A stretch of 64,000 nucleotides of DNA from contig UCEZ01000030.1 in assembly GCA_900471525.1 (NCBI GenBank), positions 124,001-188,000 on the forward strand, read 5' to 3'. Origin of the DNA: Hyphomicrobiales bacterium. GTDB lineage: Bacteria > Pseudomonadota > Alphaproteobacteria > Rhizobiales > Rhizobiaceae. Under the pieces are notes generated by a model, which saw nothing but the letters and a program-made list of their open reading frames with translations, was not told where the DNA came from and made no database searches. This document shows positions 20,701-29,440 of this stretch, in pieces; position 1 is the first letter of the stretch, and each line of letters starts with the position of its first letter. The position numbers and the translations under genes are program-made.

Positions 20701-20966
20701 TGGGGATCGACGGAGAAATTGTTGGCAAAGCCGCGCAGGGCGGTGATGTTGTTGTTGATCTCGCTCTGCAGGCGGGTGGAGATCAGATTGAGCTCGTTCT
20801 GGACATTGCTCTTCAGCTCGCTGCGGAAATTTTCGCGGTTCTGCTCCTTGAAGAAATAGCCTCCGGTGAAGACGACGGCGGCTGCGATGAACGCGGGAAA
20901 AAGAGACGGCTTTGCAAGCCTAGCGAGCGCCCAGGCGCGATGACGGATTGTAGCGCTTTTAGTCAA
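17787..20966 (-). CDS. CHASE-PAS-PAS-GGDEF-EAL cyclic-di-GMP protein
   Basis: The 1059-residue inner-membrane protein has a first transmembrane helix (about 22-38), a periplasmic CHASE-like sensor (about 60-275), a second helix (about 283-305), two PAS/PAC domains (SKIGIWEIDLDTQERSWDER and YQCGMWEADLDTGIAYWDER), a GGDEF domain with intact RIGGDEFVVLV, and a C-terminal EAL domain with GVEALVRWNHP, DDFGTGHTS and VAEGVET. Both catalytic cores look intact, so it could both make and degrade cyclic-di-GMP. The start appears to be TTG (20966) preceded by GGGGTG; the nearby ATG is out of frame and runs into a stop, so the true start is uncertain. Confidence 0.93.
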   Translation of the reverse strand: MTKSATIRHRAWALARLAKPSLFPAFIAAAVVFTGGYFFKEQNRENFRSELKSNVQNELNLISTRLQSEINNNITALRGFANNFSVDPHMSQANFDQLATKLLIQNPQMVRVSAAPDAVIRMTFPLKGNERMIGTDFKRFRSSRIAVDRAQSKAKPVIAGPVRLPSGRTGFNLFSPVFAKTGDRVAFWGFMEAVVDEKEIYGNARLLNDGAHDNDAGDGHRHVHIQLAIRDISVKNNIQDAFFGDTDIFEKTPVIRQLQLPGGTWELAAIPADGWAQEPANGTWLEITILIAAAIVIIPIFLTGGLVNERQRNIATLRSRERELLTVSHRLNLALESSKIGIWEIDLDTQERSWDERMYHLHGLPTGDGGPSYTDWRRTVHRDDIAAASLTLFKALDEDLEYRSQYRVVMPDDSIHHVRNAGSTHVGADGKAKITGISWDVTDDVLMTEQLLSAKAVADEKNAELKKALDGLSEREQQLEAITRRLDLALDSYQCGMWEADLDTGIAYWDERMHQLYGLTYAGGETLHETWIGALHPDDRQDALSSVARTISEGVPYVQASRIVLPSGAIRHVRSVGKIHQSPGGNRKLVGIAFDISDDVLLTEQLRSAKAMAEAKNDELADAKDRIEHNALHDPLTGLGNRRMLDKELETLSTARKDGLQNIAILHIDLDRFKQINDTLGHAAGDAMLVHASKILRSSVRASDMVARIGGDEFVVLVTDPPSKAFLSSLSERIIIQMRQPVDYNGFPCRFGVSIGIACAGDMAIDERQLLVNADIALYRAKENGRNRHEFFTDALQAEIITTKRIADEILEGIEKNQFVAWYQPQFEAGTLRLSGVEALVRWNHPREGVLTPDKFLHIAEELNVVATLDRIVLDRALIDAMRWASMGIDVPKISVNVSAKRLSDDTLLETLHGLSFTPGQLSFELVESIFLDESDDIVTANIEGIKKLGIDIEIDDFGTGHTSIVSLLKIKPKRLKIDRQLVAPILKSRSEQALIRSIIEIGRSLGIETVAEGVETMAHAEMLGLLGCDLLQGYAFARPLSFDKFVAFANKEALQLAS

Positions 20967-21217
20967 CGATCATGCACCCCATATTCCCCGCGTTCACGGT
21001 AGCTTTGGAGTCTTAAGATTGGCTTTAGAGGCTGTTCCTGCTATGAAATCCGCGCCTCGGCGGCGGATGGTGTACGTCGATCAAGATTTGGTTAACCATG
21101 GGGGTTCCAAATCGGATAAAATTTTAAATGACACGGCAACGGGCGATTTTTGCCACAATCGGGGGTCAAACAGTGGGCACAACAAAATTGAATGAATCAC
21201 TGAAGAGGGCAAGACAG

Positions 21218-21478
21218 ATGCGTTTCATCGTTGCTACGTTGATGGCCGCAGCCGGTTTCTTTTCGCCGCTGACCGCCTTCGCTGAAAGTGCTGATGTCGA
21301 AGCGGTGATTACCGGCGTCGATACCGACAAGCTGAGCCTGTCACTGGACGACGGCAAGAACTACCAGGCTCCCGAAGAATTCAACTTCGATGGCCTGAAG
21401 GAAGGCGTCAAGGTTCTGGTCTTCTATACAGAAGTCGATGGCAAGCGCGTCATCAACGACCTGGAAATCATGCAGTAA
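21218..21478 (+). CDS. DUF1344 small periplasmic protein
   Basis: The 86-residue protein has a signal peptide (MRFIVATLMAAAGFFSPLTAFA) and a short mature domain that begins ESADVEAVITGVDTDKLS and ends VINDLEIMQ, matching DUF1344. The function is unknown. The ATG at 21218 has GAGGG about 9 bases upstream and starts exactly at the signal peptide; longer in-frame starts would bury it. It is divergent from the GGDEF-EAL gene with about 250 bases between them, so both promoters must lie there. Confidence 0.85.
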   Translation: MRFIVATLMAAAGFFSPLTAFAESADVEAVITGVDTDKLSLSLDDGKNYQAPEEFNFDGLKEGVKVLVFYTEVDGKRVINDLEIMQ

Positions 21479-21497
21479 TCCAGTGCAAGACTGGATT
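21477..21497 (+). terminator. Hairpin at the DUF1344 3' end
   Basis: AATCCAGT and ACTGGATT form a perfect 8-bp stem with a GCAAG loop, starting on the last bases of the stop codon. No T-run follows immediately, so it may be a weak terminator or an mRNA 3' stabiliser. Confidence 0.45.
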
Positions 21498-21531
21498 GAT
21501 GAGTTGTCGTTCGAACGGGCAACTTCGATTG

Positions 21532-21726
21532 TTAATTTTGGATATTTTTTGATTCGCGTGGCGGCAGACCGCGGAGTCTTTTATAAATGAACACCGGCAC
21601 TGCGAGGCCGGTCATGATACCTAATGCGGTAAGGATTGGATAATCAGTAAGAAAGGGAATACTGTACAAAAGATACGCACCGATCATGACAGAAATCCAT
21701 TTTGCAATCAGCGGAATGATTCTCAT
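21532..21726 (-). CDS. Small hypothetical membrane protein
   Basis: The 64-residue product has two hydrophobic segments (about residues 4-24 and 30-47) and a basic C-terminal tail (YKRLRGLPPRESK), consistent with a two-helix inner-membrane protein. I do not recognise a family. Base composition is AT-richer than its neighbours and the ribosome-binding site is weak, so this may be a recent or non-conserved gene. It lies 73 bases after the phosphatase gene on the same strand. Confidence 0.4.
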   Translation of the reverse strand: MRIIPLIAKWISVMIGAYLLYSIPFLTDYPILTALGIMTGLAVPVFIYKRLRGLPPRESKNIQN

Positions 21727-21799
21727 ATCGCCTGCGCCCCTAACCGTCCGATCTGCAATATATAGGCCTATTGTCGGTATTCACCATCTACATCGCATT

Positions 21800-22387
21800 T
21801 CAGAGCCAGCCGATTGCGCCGTTCTCAATCTTCAAGATTCTATCCTGTGGAATAGCCCCGAGCGCGGCCTCTTCGGCATCCATCGCGCCGCAGAGCTTGA
21901 ATAACGTGCGAATGACCCCCCCATGACTGACGCAGACGGTTGGTGCTGAAACGCTGGAGAGCCAGGCGCCGACGCGCCAGGAGAGGATTTCGTAGCTCTC
22001 CGCGTCCAGGCCTGGCGGGATGAAATCCCATTTGGATAATTCACGTTCCGCCACGCGCTCAGGCATTTCGCGTTCAAGTTCGGCCATCGTGTAGCCTTCC
22101 CAATCGCCGAAGGAGACTTCTTTCAGCCGGTCGTCCATTCTGTATCCGGAGGGCCGAAGTCCCATCGCTTCACGAATGAGCTCCATGGTCTCGCGTGTTC
22201 GGTGAAGAGGACTTGCAACGAAATCGAACCGGGTTTCCATTTCGCTACCAAGAAGGGCGAGAAGGGCGCGGCCATTGCCGCTCGCCTGACGTCTACCGGT
22301 ATCGTTGAGGGGAATATCCTTCTGGCCCTGCATGCGGATCTGCGCATTCCAGTCGGTTTGTCCGTGACGGATCATGTAAATGAGCAC
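21800..22387 (-). CDS. Histidine phosphatase family protein
   Basis: The 195-residue protein begins MLIYMIRHGQTDWN, the RHG phosphohistidine motif. It has SPLHRTRETMELI, EVSFGDWEGYTMAEL and VCVSHGGVIRTLF, which supply the second Arg and second His of the active site. It belongs to the phosphoglycerate mutase-like branch; the substrate could be a sugar phosphate or an alpha-ribazole-type nucleotide and cannot be told. It follows fabI by 92 bases on the same strand and may share its transcript. Confidence 0.92.
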   Translation of the reverse strand: MLIYMIRHGQTDWNAQIRMQGQKDIPLNDTGRRQASGNGRALLALLGSEMETRFDFVASPLHRTRETMELIREAMGLRPSGYRMDDRLKEVSFGDWEGYTMAELEREMPERVAERELSKWDFIPPGLDAESYEILSWRVGAWLSSVSAPTVCVSHGGVIRTLFKLCGAMDAEEAALGAIPQDRILKIENGAIGWL

Positions 22388-22479
22388 GGATCAACTCCGG
22401 GGGGCAGGATATGCAAGCTTTAAGCTGGGAAGCCGGGATTCGACAGTGACGCCGAACCCCGGAACTCTTTCGTGTCGCG

Positions 22480-23298
22480 TCAGTCCTTGATGACGGCGAT
22501 ATCCGGCGCATCGACGGCCTTCATGCCGACGACATGATAGCCGCTGTCGGCGTGATGGACTTCGCCGGTCACCGAGCGCGACAGGTCGGACAGCATATAG
22601 AGGCCGACATCGCCGACTTCCTCGATGGTGACGGTGCGGCGCAGCGGCGCGTTGTACTCGTTCCATTTGAGGATATAGCGGAAGTCGCCGATACCCGACG
22701 CTGCGAGCGTCTTGATCGGGCCGGCCGAGATCGCGTTGACGCGGATGTTCTTCGGGCCGAGATCGACGGCCAGATACTTGACGCTGGCTTCAAGCGCGGC
22801 CTTGGCGACGCCCATGACGTTGTAGTTCGGCATGACCTTCTCGGCACCGTAGTAGGTCATGGTTAGCAGCGAACCGCCGTCGGTCATCAGCTTTTCCGCC
22901 CGCTTTGCGACTGCGGTGAAGGAATAGACCGAGATGTTCATCGTCATCGCGAAGTTCGCGGCCGACGTGTCGACGTAACGGCCGGTCAGTTCGTCCTTGT
23001 CGGAAAAGCCGATGGCGTGCACGACGAAGTCGATCTTGCCCCAGAGCTTTTCCAGATTGTCGAACACCGCATCGATAGTGGATTCGTCGGTGACATCGCA
23101 ATGGCCCGCCATGACGGCGCCGAGTTCCTGGGCCAGCGGTTCGACCCGCTTCTTCAGGGCGTCGCCCTGATAGGTAAACGCGAGTTCGCCGCCCTGCGCA
23201 TGAATTGCCTTGGCAATACCCCATGCAATCGACCGGTTGTTTGCGACACCCATGATGAGGCCGCGTTTCCCCTTCATCAGACCGGATGTTTGCGACAT
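22480..23298 (-). CDS. fabI: Enoyl-[acyl-carrier-protein] reductase, NADH-dependent
   Basis: The 272-residue SDR-type enzyme catalyses the last reduction in each fatty acid elongation cycle. KRGLIMGVANNRSIAWGIA is the FabI nucleotide-binding motif; catalytic residues are Tyr149, Tyr159 and Lys166 in TYYGAEKVMPNYNVMGVAKA (E. coli Tyr146, Tyr156, Lys163). I start at the ATG (23298) giving MSQTSGLMKGKRG; an in-frame upstream start would add 22 non-conserved residues. Rhizobia often have two FabI paralogues and I cannot say which this is. The order is DnaJ-type gene, fabI, phosphatase. Confidence 0.95.
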   Translation of the reverse strand: MSQTSGLMKGKRGLIMGVANNRSIAWGIAKAIHAQGGELAFTYQGDALKKRVEPLAQELGAVMAGHCDVTDESTIDAVFDNLEKLWGKIDFVVHAIGFSDKDELTGRYVDTSAANFAMTMNISVYSFTAVAKRAEKLMTDGGSLLTMTYYGAEKVMPNYNVMGVAKAALEASVKYLAVDLGPKNIRVNAISAGPIKTLAASGIGDFRYILKWNEYNAPLRRTVTIEEVGDVGLYMLSDLSRSVTGEVHHADSGYHVVGMKAVDAPDIAVIKD

Positions 23299-23551
23299 GA
23301 TGTTATGCCCCCAATACTGCCTATGCTTCCGTCCGTCAGGCATTGGCTGACTGGAAAATCGCATATGTTGAACCTGCCGGAACCTTCGCGCCCCTTGCGG
23401 TCGCGTCGGCTCTGAATTTTTCGAGCATTGGCTATGACATAGCCGTCCCGGTGGTTCAAGCGCGGCCGAGATCAGGAACTGTTAGTCCCCGTAATATTGG
23501 GTCAGCAGGCCGCCGGCGTTGCCGTCGTCCACGGGGACTGTCGCAAAACCT

Positions 23552-24655
23552 TTATAGGAACAGGCCGTTGCGCAGGCTGCGCATTAGATCGGTGACCTTT
23601 TCGTCCGGTTTTTCCCACAGCATCAGCCGCAGTTCCACCAGAAGATCGCCGCGTTTGCCATCGACTGTGGGTAGTCCATGGCCTTGGAGCCGGATGACAT
23701 GGTCAGAACCGGACCAGGCAGGAACGGTCACGGCAACCGGACCGGTCAAGGTTTCCACCGTCGCATCGCAACCCAGAACCGCGTCCTGGATGTTGACGGC
23801 CAGTGTGGTGCGTAAGTCGGTCCCATCGGTACGGAAGGGGCCATCCTGAGTGACGCGCACGGCAACGACAACGTCACCGCGCAGCATGCCGTTGAGGCGG
23901 TAGCCCATCTCCTTGAGGCGGATGACGCTGCCGTCGGTCGTGCCGGCTGGCAGGGCGACCTTCAATGTCTGGCCGTCAGGCAGTGTCGCCGTCGCCTTTT
24001 CGCGGCGAAAGATGTCCTCGACTGAAACGGTGACGTCGCAGAAGATGTCCGGCACCTTGTCAGGGGCGGGCTTGTTGGCTGCGCCGCGAATGCGCCGGAC
24101 GATGGCCGAGACCAGTTCGGCGGCTGGAGCCGCCGCGCGGGGAAATCCGCCAAAGGCCGGTGGCTTATCCGCCGTCTCGGCTTTCGTTTCCGGTTTGCTT
24201 TCGGTTTCCGGCGTTGCCTCGGCCCTTGGTTCGGGTCTTGGCTCAGGCTTCACTTCGGCCTTGGTCTTGGCTTGTGGTGCTGTGGCTGCCGGCTTTCTTT
24301 CCTGCGGCCGGGCGCCCTGCGGCTTTGCCCGGTCATCGGCGCCGAAGATGCGCGAAATCATATCTTCGGCCGTTTCCGGATCGATGGTTTCCTCTTCCGT
24401 GCCCCGGCTCTTGCGCTTCATTTCTTCCATGCGCCGCAGTTCGGCCTCGCGGCGGGCGTGGTCGTAGCGATTGCGCAGCTTCGGGTCTTTCAGCACCTCG
24501 TAGGCGCGGCCGGCTTCGGCAAAGCGCTGGGTGGCAAGCGGATCGTCCCTGTTCTGGTCCGGGTGCACGGCTTTCGCCATGGACCGCCAAGCGGCCTTGA
24601 TCTCGTCCGGCCCGGCATTGCGTCTGACGCCGAGCACTGAATAGGGATCGCGCAT
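23552..24655 (-). CDS. DnaJ-type co-chaperone without zinc fingers (CbpA-like)
   Basis: The 367-residue protein begins MRDPYSVLGV and has an N-terminal J domain with AVHPDQNRDDP (the HPD tripeptide), which stimulates DnaK ATPase. A Pro/Glu/Lys/Ala-rich low-complexity linker follows (about residues 110-175). C-terminal DnaJ substrate-binding domains come next (VTVSVEDIFRREKATATLPDG, VRVTQDGPFRTDGTDL). The CxxCxGxG zinc repeats of DnaJ are absent, making it a class II J protein. The start chosen is the ATG at 24655; the in-frame GTG 10 codons upstream precedes the J fold without need. Confidence 0.92.
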   Translation of the reverse strand: MRDPYSVLGVRRNAGPDEIKAAWRSMAKAVHPDQNRDDPLATQRFAEAGRAYEVLKDPKLRNRYDHARREAELRRMEEMKRKSRGTEEETIDPETAEDMISRIFGADDRAKPQGARPQERKPAATAPQAKTKAEVKPEPRPEPRAEATPETESKPETKAETADKPPAFGGFPRAAAPAAELVSAIVRRIRGAANKPAPDKVPDIFCDVTVSVEDIFRREKATATLPDGQTLKVALPAGTTDGSVIRLKEMGYRLNGMLRGDVVVAVRVTQDGPFRTDGTDLRTTLAVNIQDAVLGCDATVETLTGPVAVTVPAWSGSDHVIRLQGHGLPTVDGKRGDLLVELRLMLWEKPDEKVTDLMRSLRNGLFL

Positions 24656-24886
24656 GGATATCACCGCTCTTGAGGGCTGAGGCACCGCATCCAGCGGTTG
24701 GTTTCAGCCTGTTGAAACAACGAGGAAACCGCGCCGTGAAGGCCCGTTCCCGATGGTGGCGATGATGAGAAGCTGCTGCTTAAATAACGGTTAGCCGCGG
24801 GGCTGGAATGGCTCTCTGAAAGGCCAGCGTATGGTGTTTGTTGAAGCGTGGTTAACGGCCGGTAGCGAAGTTTATCGATGCTAAGG

Positions 24887-25345
24887 TCAGCTGCGCGGAC
24901 CAAAACTGGTCAGGTACCATTCGCCATTGCCGAGCAGGCAGGTGTTGCCGTCGAACTTCGCGATACCCTGATAGGAATGACGCGTGGTCGTGAAGCGGCG
25001 GCAGGTGGTGCCGTTCACCTGTTCCTCGGCGATGCTGCTGATGACGCCCGCGCTGCCGGAGGTGGAATTGGCCCAGGGAATGGGGTTTCCAGCAACCTTG
25101 GTGACGTCGGCGGACGATACCGCGTTGCGCACCGTAATGGCGTCGGAATTGTCTTCGTCATTTCTCACAAGCGGCACGGAACCGGTGGCGACGGTCCGGT
25201 CGACATCGGTCGATCCGGCAAGATCGAGGCCTGCCCCCACGCATCCCGACACGGTGGATGCGATAAGACACAAGGCGGCTAACCCCGTCAGCCGGGATAA
25301 AACCTTTGTGTCCTCGATCCACTTTGCTATGTCTTGCAACGGCAT
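24887..25345 (-). CDS. RT0821/Lpp0805-type surface lipoprotein
   Basis: The protein has about 152 residues. After a short N-terminus it has a hydrophobic stretch ending [11 protein letters not shown], a lipobox whose Cys would carry the lipid anchor. The C-terminal half ([20 protein letters not shown], then [18 protein letters not shown]) is the small surface-antigen domain seen in alphaproteobacteria. The precise function is unknown; it is probably anchored in the outer membrane. It is divergent from pdxH with about 125 bases between the likely starts. Confidence 0.75.
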   Translation of the reverse strand: MPLQDIAKWIEDTKVLSRLTGLAALCLIASTVSGCVGAGLDLAGSTDVDRTVATGSVPLVRNDEDNSDAITVRNAVSSADVTKVAGNPIPWANSTSGSAGVISSIAEEQVNGTTCRRFTTTRHSYQGIAKFDGNTCLLGNGEWYLTSFGPRS

Positions 25346-25469
25346 ACCTGTCAGACTCGAAAGAGCGCTTCGAGGTCCTGGGACGCATCGTGCAGGCTCT
25401 GACATTTTTTATCGGCGGGCGGGACCTTCGGGCTCTATCGCGCCATACATCACGGCATTGGATGACAAT

Positions 25470-26090
25470 ATGAGCGAGACTGGGTTAACAACTGGTGACT
25501 TCACGGAAGAGAATGAGCCCTTTTCCCTTTTTGGCGCATGGCTGAAAGAGGCGCAGGCAACCGAGATCAATGATCCCAATGCCTTGGCACTGGCAACCGT
25601 GGACGCCGATGGCCTGCCGGATGTGCGCATGGTTCTGCTGAAGGACTTCGACGCGCGCGGCTTCGTTTTTTACACCAATTTCGAGAGCAAGAAGGGCGAG
25701 GAAGTCCTGGGCAGCATGAAGGCTGCGATGTGCTTCCACTGGAAGACTTTGCGCCGTCAGGTGCGGGTGCGCGGCCCGGTGGAGATCGTCAGCAACGAAG
25801 AGGCGGACGAATATTTCAAGACACGCGCCCGCGGCAGCCGCATCGGCGCCTGGGCGTCGAAACAGTCGCGGCCGCTCGAGAGCCGTTTTGCGCTGGAAAA
25901 GGCCGTTGCCGAGTACACGCTCAAATATGCGATCGGCGAAATCCCGCGCCCGGATTACTGGTCCGGCTTCCGCATCAAGCCCACCTCGATCGAATTCTGG
26001 AAGGACGGCGCTTTCCGTCTGCATGACCGTATCGAGTTCCGGCGCGATGACGCGGAGGGCAAGTGGAGCAAGGTCAGGATGTATCCCTGA
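25470..26090 (+). CDS. pdxH: Pyridoxamine 5'-phosphate oxidase
   Basis: The 206-residue FMN enzyme oxidises pyridoxine or pyridoxamine 5'-phosphate to pyridoxal 5'-phosphate. Family motifs are [46 protein letters not shown] and the C-terminal signature [17 protein letters not shown]...RLHDR. The open frame extends far upstream, but the family N-terminus begins at [11 protein letters not shown], the ATG at 25470. It ends 12 bases before the convergent polysaccharide deacetylase gene. Confidence 0.96.
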   Translation: MSETGLTTGDFTEENEPFSLFGAWLKEAQATEINDPNALALATVDADGLPDVRMVLLKDFDARGFVFYTNFESKKGEEVLGSMKAAMCFHWKTLRRQVRVRGPVEIVSNEEADEYFKTRARGSRIGAWASKQSRPLESRFALEKAVAEYTLKYAIGEIPRPDYWSGFRIKPTSIEFWKDGAFRLHDRIEFRRDDAEGKWSKVRMYP

Positions 26091-26102
26091 CAGGGATGCG
26101 GC

Positions 26103-27134
26103 TCAGCGCGTGCCCATCAGCTTGAAGGCAATACCGGAAGCAAGCGCGCTGACATAGCCGGCTTTCTGGAAATGTCCGTTCAGCGAGATGCGGGGCAGGG
26201 AGGCTGTATCAGTGGTACCCGTCAGCGTACCTGGCTGCGTGGTGACGGCGGTGGTGAAGCCGAGTTCCCTTGCGAGACGATGGTCGCGTGGCGAAACAGT
26301 GCCCGCATAGCCATAGGGATAGGCAATCGATACCGGGCGGTGGCCGGTGATCCGCTCCACGCGCACGGCTGACCGGTCCATCTCGGTTCGCACGGCATCG
26401 TCGGTCAGGCGCGCCAGAGCGCGATGGGTTATCGTGTGGGCGCCAAGGCTAGCCAGGGGATTTTCAATAAGTGTCCTCAGGCCGGCGTCATCCAGCGTGA
26501 GGTCAGCCGTCAGTTTCAGTGCATCGGTGCCCTGAAGATCGGCCATGACCTTCAGCCGGTCCACCGCCGTCGTCTCGTCGATCGCATGGATGAAGGCGGC
26601 GATACGATCGAAGGCAGCCTGTTTCTGTTGCAGTGTCGCGGCTGGTAGCGTCTCGATCTCTTTGTCGAACTGGAACTTAAGGCTCGCGTGCTGCTCCAAA
26701 AGGTCGGCAAGCACTTCCCACCACAGGATATCGGTCCGGTCGATAAAACCGCCGGCGACGAAGACGGTGAATGGCACGCCGTGCCTGGAGAAGACGGGAG
26801 CCGCGTGGTCGAGGTTGTTGCGATAACCGTCGTCGAGCGTGAATGCCGCAACGGGCTGAGGATCGTTCGAAGCGAGGTGAGCGGGCAGGGCGTCGAGCGC
26901 GATGAAGTGGTAACCGTCGCTTTTCAGCCGGCAAATGGCTGTGTCGAGAAACTCCGGCGTAATTTCCAGATGCGCATTGGGGGCGAAGGCGCGCGGCTTT
27001 TTCGGACGGACATGGTGGAGCGTGAAGATTGCGCCGCGGCCACGCGCTTGCCGCATCAGGCCCGCGGCATTCGCAACCCGCGCGAACTCCAGGCCGCCGG
27101 TGATGGCGGCGCGCTTGGCGACCTTTTTCAACAT
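26103..27134 (-). CDS. Polysaccharide deacetylase family protein
   Basis: The 343-residue protein carries a NodB-homology domain: FTLDDGYRNNLDHAAPVF supplies the catalytic Asp and metal Asp, LGAHTITHRALARL supplies the metal histidines, and ISIAYPYGYAG the later motif, so a metal-dependent N- or O-deacetylase of cell-surface glycans is likely. I see no clear signal peptide. The ATG at 27134 begins MLKKVAKRAAIT; upstream in-frame starts add a non-conserved segment. It lies 190 bases after tldD, beyond a candidate terminator. Confidence 0.88.
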   Translation of the reverse strand: MLKKVAKRAAITGGLEFARVANAAGLMRQARGRGAIFTLHHVRPKKPRAFAPNAHLEITPEFLDTAICRLKSDGYHFIALDALPAHLASNDPQPVAAFTLDDGYRNNLDHAAPVFSRHGVPFTVFVAGGFIDRTDILWWEVLADLLEQHASLKFQFDKEIETLPAATLQQKQAAFDRIAAFIHAIDETTAVDRLKVMADLQGTDALKLTADLTLDDAGLRTLIENPLASLGAHTITHRALARLTDDAVRTEMDRSAVRVERITGHRPVSIAYPYGYAGTVSPRDHRLARELGFTTAVTTQPGTLTGTTDTASLPRISLNGHFQKAGYVSALASGIAFKLMGTR

Positions 27135-27241
27135 GGTTTTCACGCGGCTGTTCCGTTTCTCTCGGCTTGCACCATGGCAGCCGGACTGTAGCGGCGTCGG
27201 CGTTAACACCGGCTGAATCCGCCACCTCCGCGTGAAACGAA

Positions 27242-27269
27242 AAGGCGGGCCGCTCGCGCGATCCGCCTT
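27242..27269 (-). terminator. Candidate rho-independent terminator after tldD
   Basis: Read on the minus strand, AAGGCGG pairs with CCGCCTT across a 14-base GC-rich loop, and the stem runs into TTTTCG. It sits 55-82 bases beyond the tldD stop codon. Confidence 0.55.
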
Positions 27270-27323
27270 CGATATTCTCCGTCAGTTCGGCGAATGACTG
27301 TTGCTACGCCGTGGCGCGTGCCC

Positions 27324-28739
27324 TCAGGCCTGCGTTCCGCCCACCGTCATCTCGTTCATACGCAGATGCGGTTGGCCGACGCCGACCGGCACCCACTGGC
27401 CGCCCTTGCCGCAATTGCCCATGCCTGTATCGAGCTTCATGTCGTTGCCGATCATGGTGATGCGCTGCATCGCATCCGGTCCGTTGCCGATCAGCATCGC
27501 GCCCTTCACCGGCGCGCCGATCTTGCCGTCGTCGATCAGATAAGCCTCGGTGCACCCGAAGACGAACTTGCCCGAGGTGATGTCGACCTGCCCGCCGCCG
27601 AAGGAGACGGCGTAGATGCCCTTTTTCACCGAAGCGATGATTTCTTCGGGCGTCTTGTCGCCGCCGAGCATGTAGGTGTTGGTCATCCGCGGCATCGGCA
27701 CATGCGCATAGGATTCGCGCCGTCCGTTGCCGGTCGCCTTCATGCCCATCAGGCGGGCATTCTGCCGGTCCTGCATGTAGCCGACCAGCTTGCCGTCATC
27801 GATCAGGACATTGTAGGCGGACGGTGTTCCCTCGTCATCGATGGTCAGCGATCCGCGACGGGATTCGATCGTCCCATCGTCGACCACGGTCACGCCCTTG
27901 GCAGCCACCTGTTGGCCGAGAAGGCCCGCAAAGGCCGAGGTCTTCTTGCGGTTGAAGTCACCCTCAAGCCCGTGGCCGACGGCTTCGTGCAGCATCACAC
28001 CCGGCCAACCGGAGGAGAGAACCACGTCCATGGTGCCCGCCGGCGCGTCGACGGCTTCGAGGTTCACCAAAGCTTGGCGGAGCGCTTCGTCTGCGCCGCG
28101 CTGCCAGTTATCCGTCGCGACGAAGTCGCCAAAGCCGCGGCGGCCGCCGACACCGTAGGAGCCGGATTCCTGCCGGTCGCCTTGCCCGACGACGACGGAG
28201 ATGTTGAGGCGTGTCATCGGGCGGATGTCGTGCATGCGTTCACCGTCCGCGCGCAGGATATCGACCACCTGCCAGCTGGCGGCGATCGAGGCGGTGACCT
28301 GCCGGACCTTCGGATCCTTGGCGCGCAGATAGGCATCGATCTCCTGCAAGAGCGAAACCTTGGCTTCGAAACTCGGCTCGCCGATCGGGTTCTCGTCACC
28401 GTAGAGTTTCTTGTTGGTGCGTTGCGGGGCTGCGGCGTAGGTGCCAGAATAGCCGCGCGTCACCGCGCCGACCGCATCGGCGGCCCGCTTGAGGGCGGAA
28501 AGCGACAGATCGCCGGCATGCGCATATCCGACCGCTTCGCCGGCTACGGCGCGCAGGCCAAAGCCCTGGTCAGTGTTGAAGCTGCCGCCTTTCAGGCGGC
28601 CATTGTCGAAGGATAGCGATTCCGACTGGCTGTGTTCGATGAACAGTTCACCGTCATCGGCGCCGGACAATGTCTGAGCCAGCACGTCACGAACTGCGGC
28701 CTCGTCGCTGTCGAACAGTTTGATGAGATCGGTGTTCAT
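27324..28739 (-). CDS. tldD: Metalloprotease TldD
   Basis: The 471-residue protein has the TldD zinc motif HEAVGH in GVMLHEAVGHGLEGDF, plus AGEAVGYAHAGDLS at the N-terminus and GTPSAYNVLIDDGKLVGYM toward the C-terminus. With TldE (PmbA) it forms a heterodimeric protease that degrades unfolded peptides and matures some ribosomally made peptides; tldE is not in this window. AGGAG precedes the ATG. It faces cox genes further along, and in rhizobia tldD commonly neighbours the cox cluster, as here. Confidence 0.96.
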   Translation of the reverse strand: MNTDLIKLFDSDEAAVRDVLAQTLSGADDGELFIEHSQSESLSFDNGRLKGGSFNTDQGFGLRAVAGEAVGYAHAGDLSLSALKRAADAVGAVTRGYSGTYAAAPQRTNKKLYGDENPIGEPSFEAKVSLLQEIDAYLRAKDPKVRQVTASIAASWQVVDILRADGERMHDIRPMTRLNISVVVGQGDRQESGSYGVGGRRGFGDFVATDNWQRGADEALRQALVNLEAVDAPAGTMDVVLSSGWPGVMLHEAVGHGLEGDFNRKKTSAFAGLLGQQVAAKGVTVVDDGTIESRRGSLTIDDEGTPSAYNVLIDDGKLVGYMQDRQNARLMGMKATGNGRRESYAHVPMPRMTNTYMLGGDKTPEEIIASVKKGIYAVSFGGGQVDITSGKFVFGCTEAYLIDDGKIGAPVKGAMLIGNGPDAMQRITMIGNDMKLDTGMGNCGKGGQWVPVGVGQPHLRMNEMTVGGTQA

Positions 28740-28814
28740 GGGCGAGGCTCCTGCGTTGGGAATTGAGAGGTTTATGTAGAGGCTCGCATGGGAGGGAGCA
28801 AGCGGGGCGAGGCA

Positions 28815-29387
28815 TCAACTGTTTGTGGGCTTGTTCGCGTCCGTTGCAAAATAGAGCCTGGTCTCTGTCAGGATTTCGTCCGACAGTTGCGGATCATCGA
28901 CCGTGCGGGCCATGATGAGCGCGCCAAGCAGACTGGAAAGGTCGGCGATTGCCTTGCGGCGATCGGTCGTTCCATCTTTCGCAGCCTGCAAGGCCTCGAT
29001 CTGGGCGATCTGGGCGCTGACGTAATCGCTGACAGTTCCCCGCTGCCCTTCAGGAAACCGGGCAAGTTCAGGGCCGAGTGTCGCGATGGTGCAACCGTTT
29101 CCGGCGATGTCACGGTGTTCTCTGGAAAGGTAGGCGGCTGCAAAGTCTTCCATGGACTTGACGTCGGCAACCGATTGCAACGCCGCATCCATGGCGTGGC
29201 TGACCGCCTCCGTCGTCAGGTCGCCCTTCGATTTGAAGTGGCCGTAAAAGCCGCCATGGGTGAGGCCGGCTCCCTTCATCACGGCATCGACACCAACGGC
29301 GTGGATGCCGTTTTCGCGGAACAGCCGCGCCGCCGTGTCGAGAATGCGCTGCCTGTTTTCCTTCGCCTGTTCGCGTGTCGGTCTCAT
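28815..29387 (-). CDS. TetR family transcriptional regulator
   Basis: The 190-residue protein has an N-terminal TetR helix-turn-helix: RQRILDTAARLFRENGIHAVGVDAVMKGAGLTHGGFYGHFKSKGDL in successive pieces, typical of the AcuR/NemR-like branch with the GGFYGHF recognition motif. The C-terminal ligand domain is less conserved. It is divergent from the aldo-keto reductase gene with 108 bases between start codons, containing two copies of a palindrome. It therefore probably represses that gene and itself. Confidence 0.92.
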   Translation of the reverse strand: MRPTREQAKENRQRILDTAARLFRENGIHAVGVDAVMKGAGLTHGGFYGHFKSKGDLTTEAVSHAMDAALQSVADVKSMEDFAAAYLSREHRDIAGNGCTIATLGPELARFPEGQRGTVSDYVSAQIAQIEALQAAKDGTTDRRKAIADLSSLLGALIMARTVDDPQLSDEILTETRLYFATDANKPTNS

Positions 29388-29412
29388 GTCGCCGGGTTCC
29401 TTTCGAAAGCTC

Positions 29413-29440
29413 TTGACAAATTATATGACGATCGTAATTT
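29413..29440 (+). promoter_or_regulatory. Candidate promoter for the aldo-keto reductase gene
   Basis: TTGACA (29413-29418) is followed after 16 bases by TAATTT (29435-29440), a fair sigma-70-like pair. The first operator palindrome (29425-29438) lies inside it, so repressor binding would block polymerase. Confidence 0.5.
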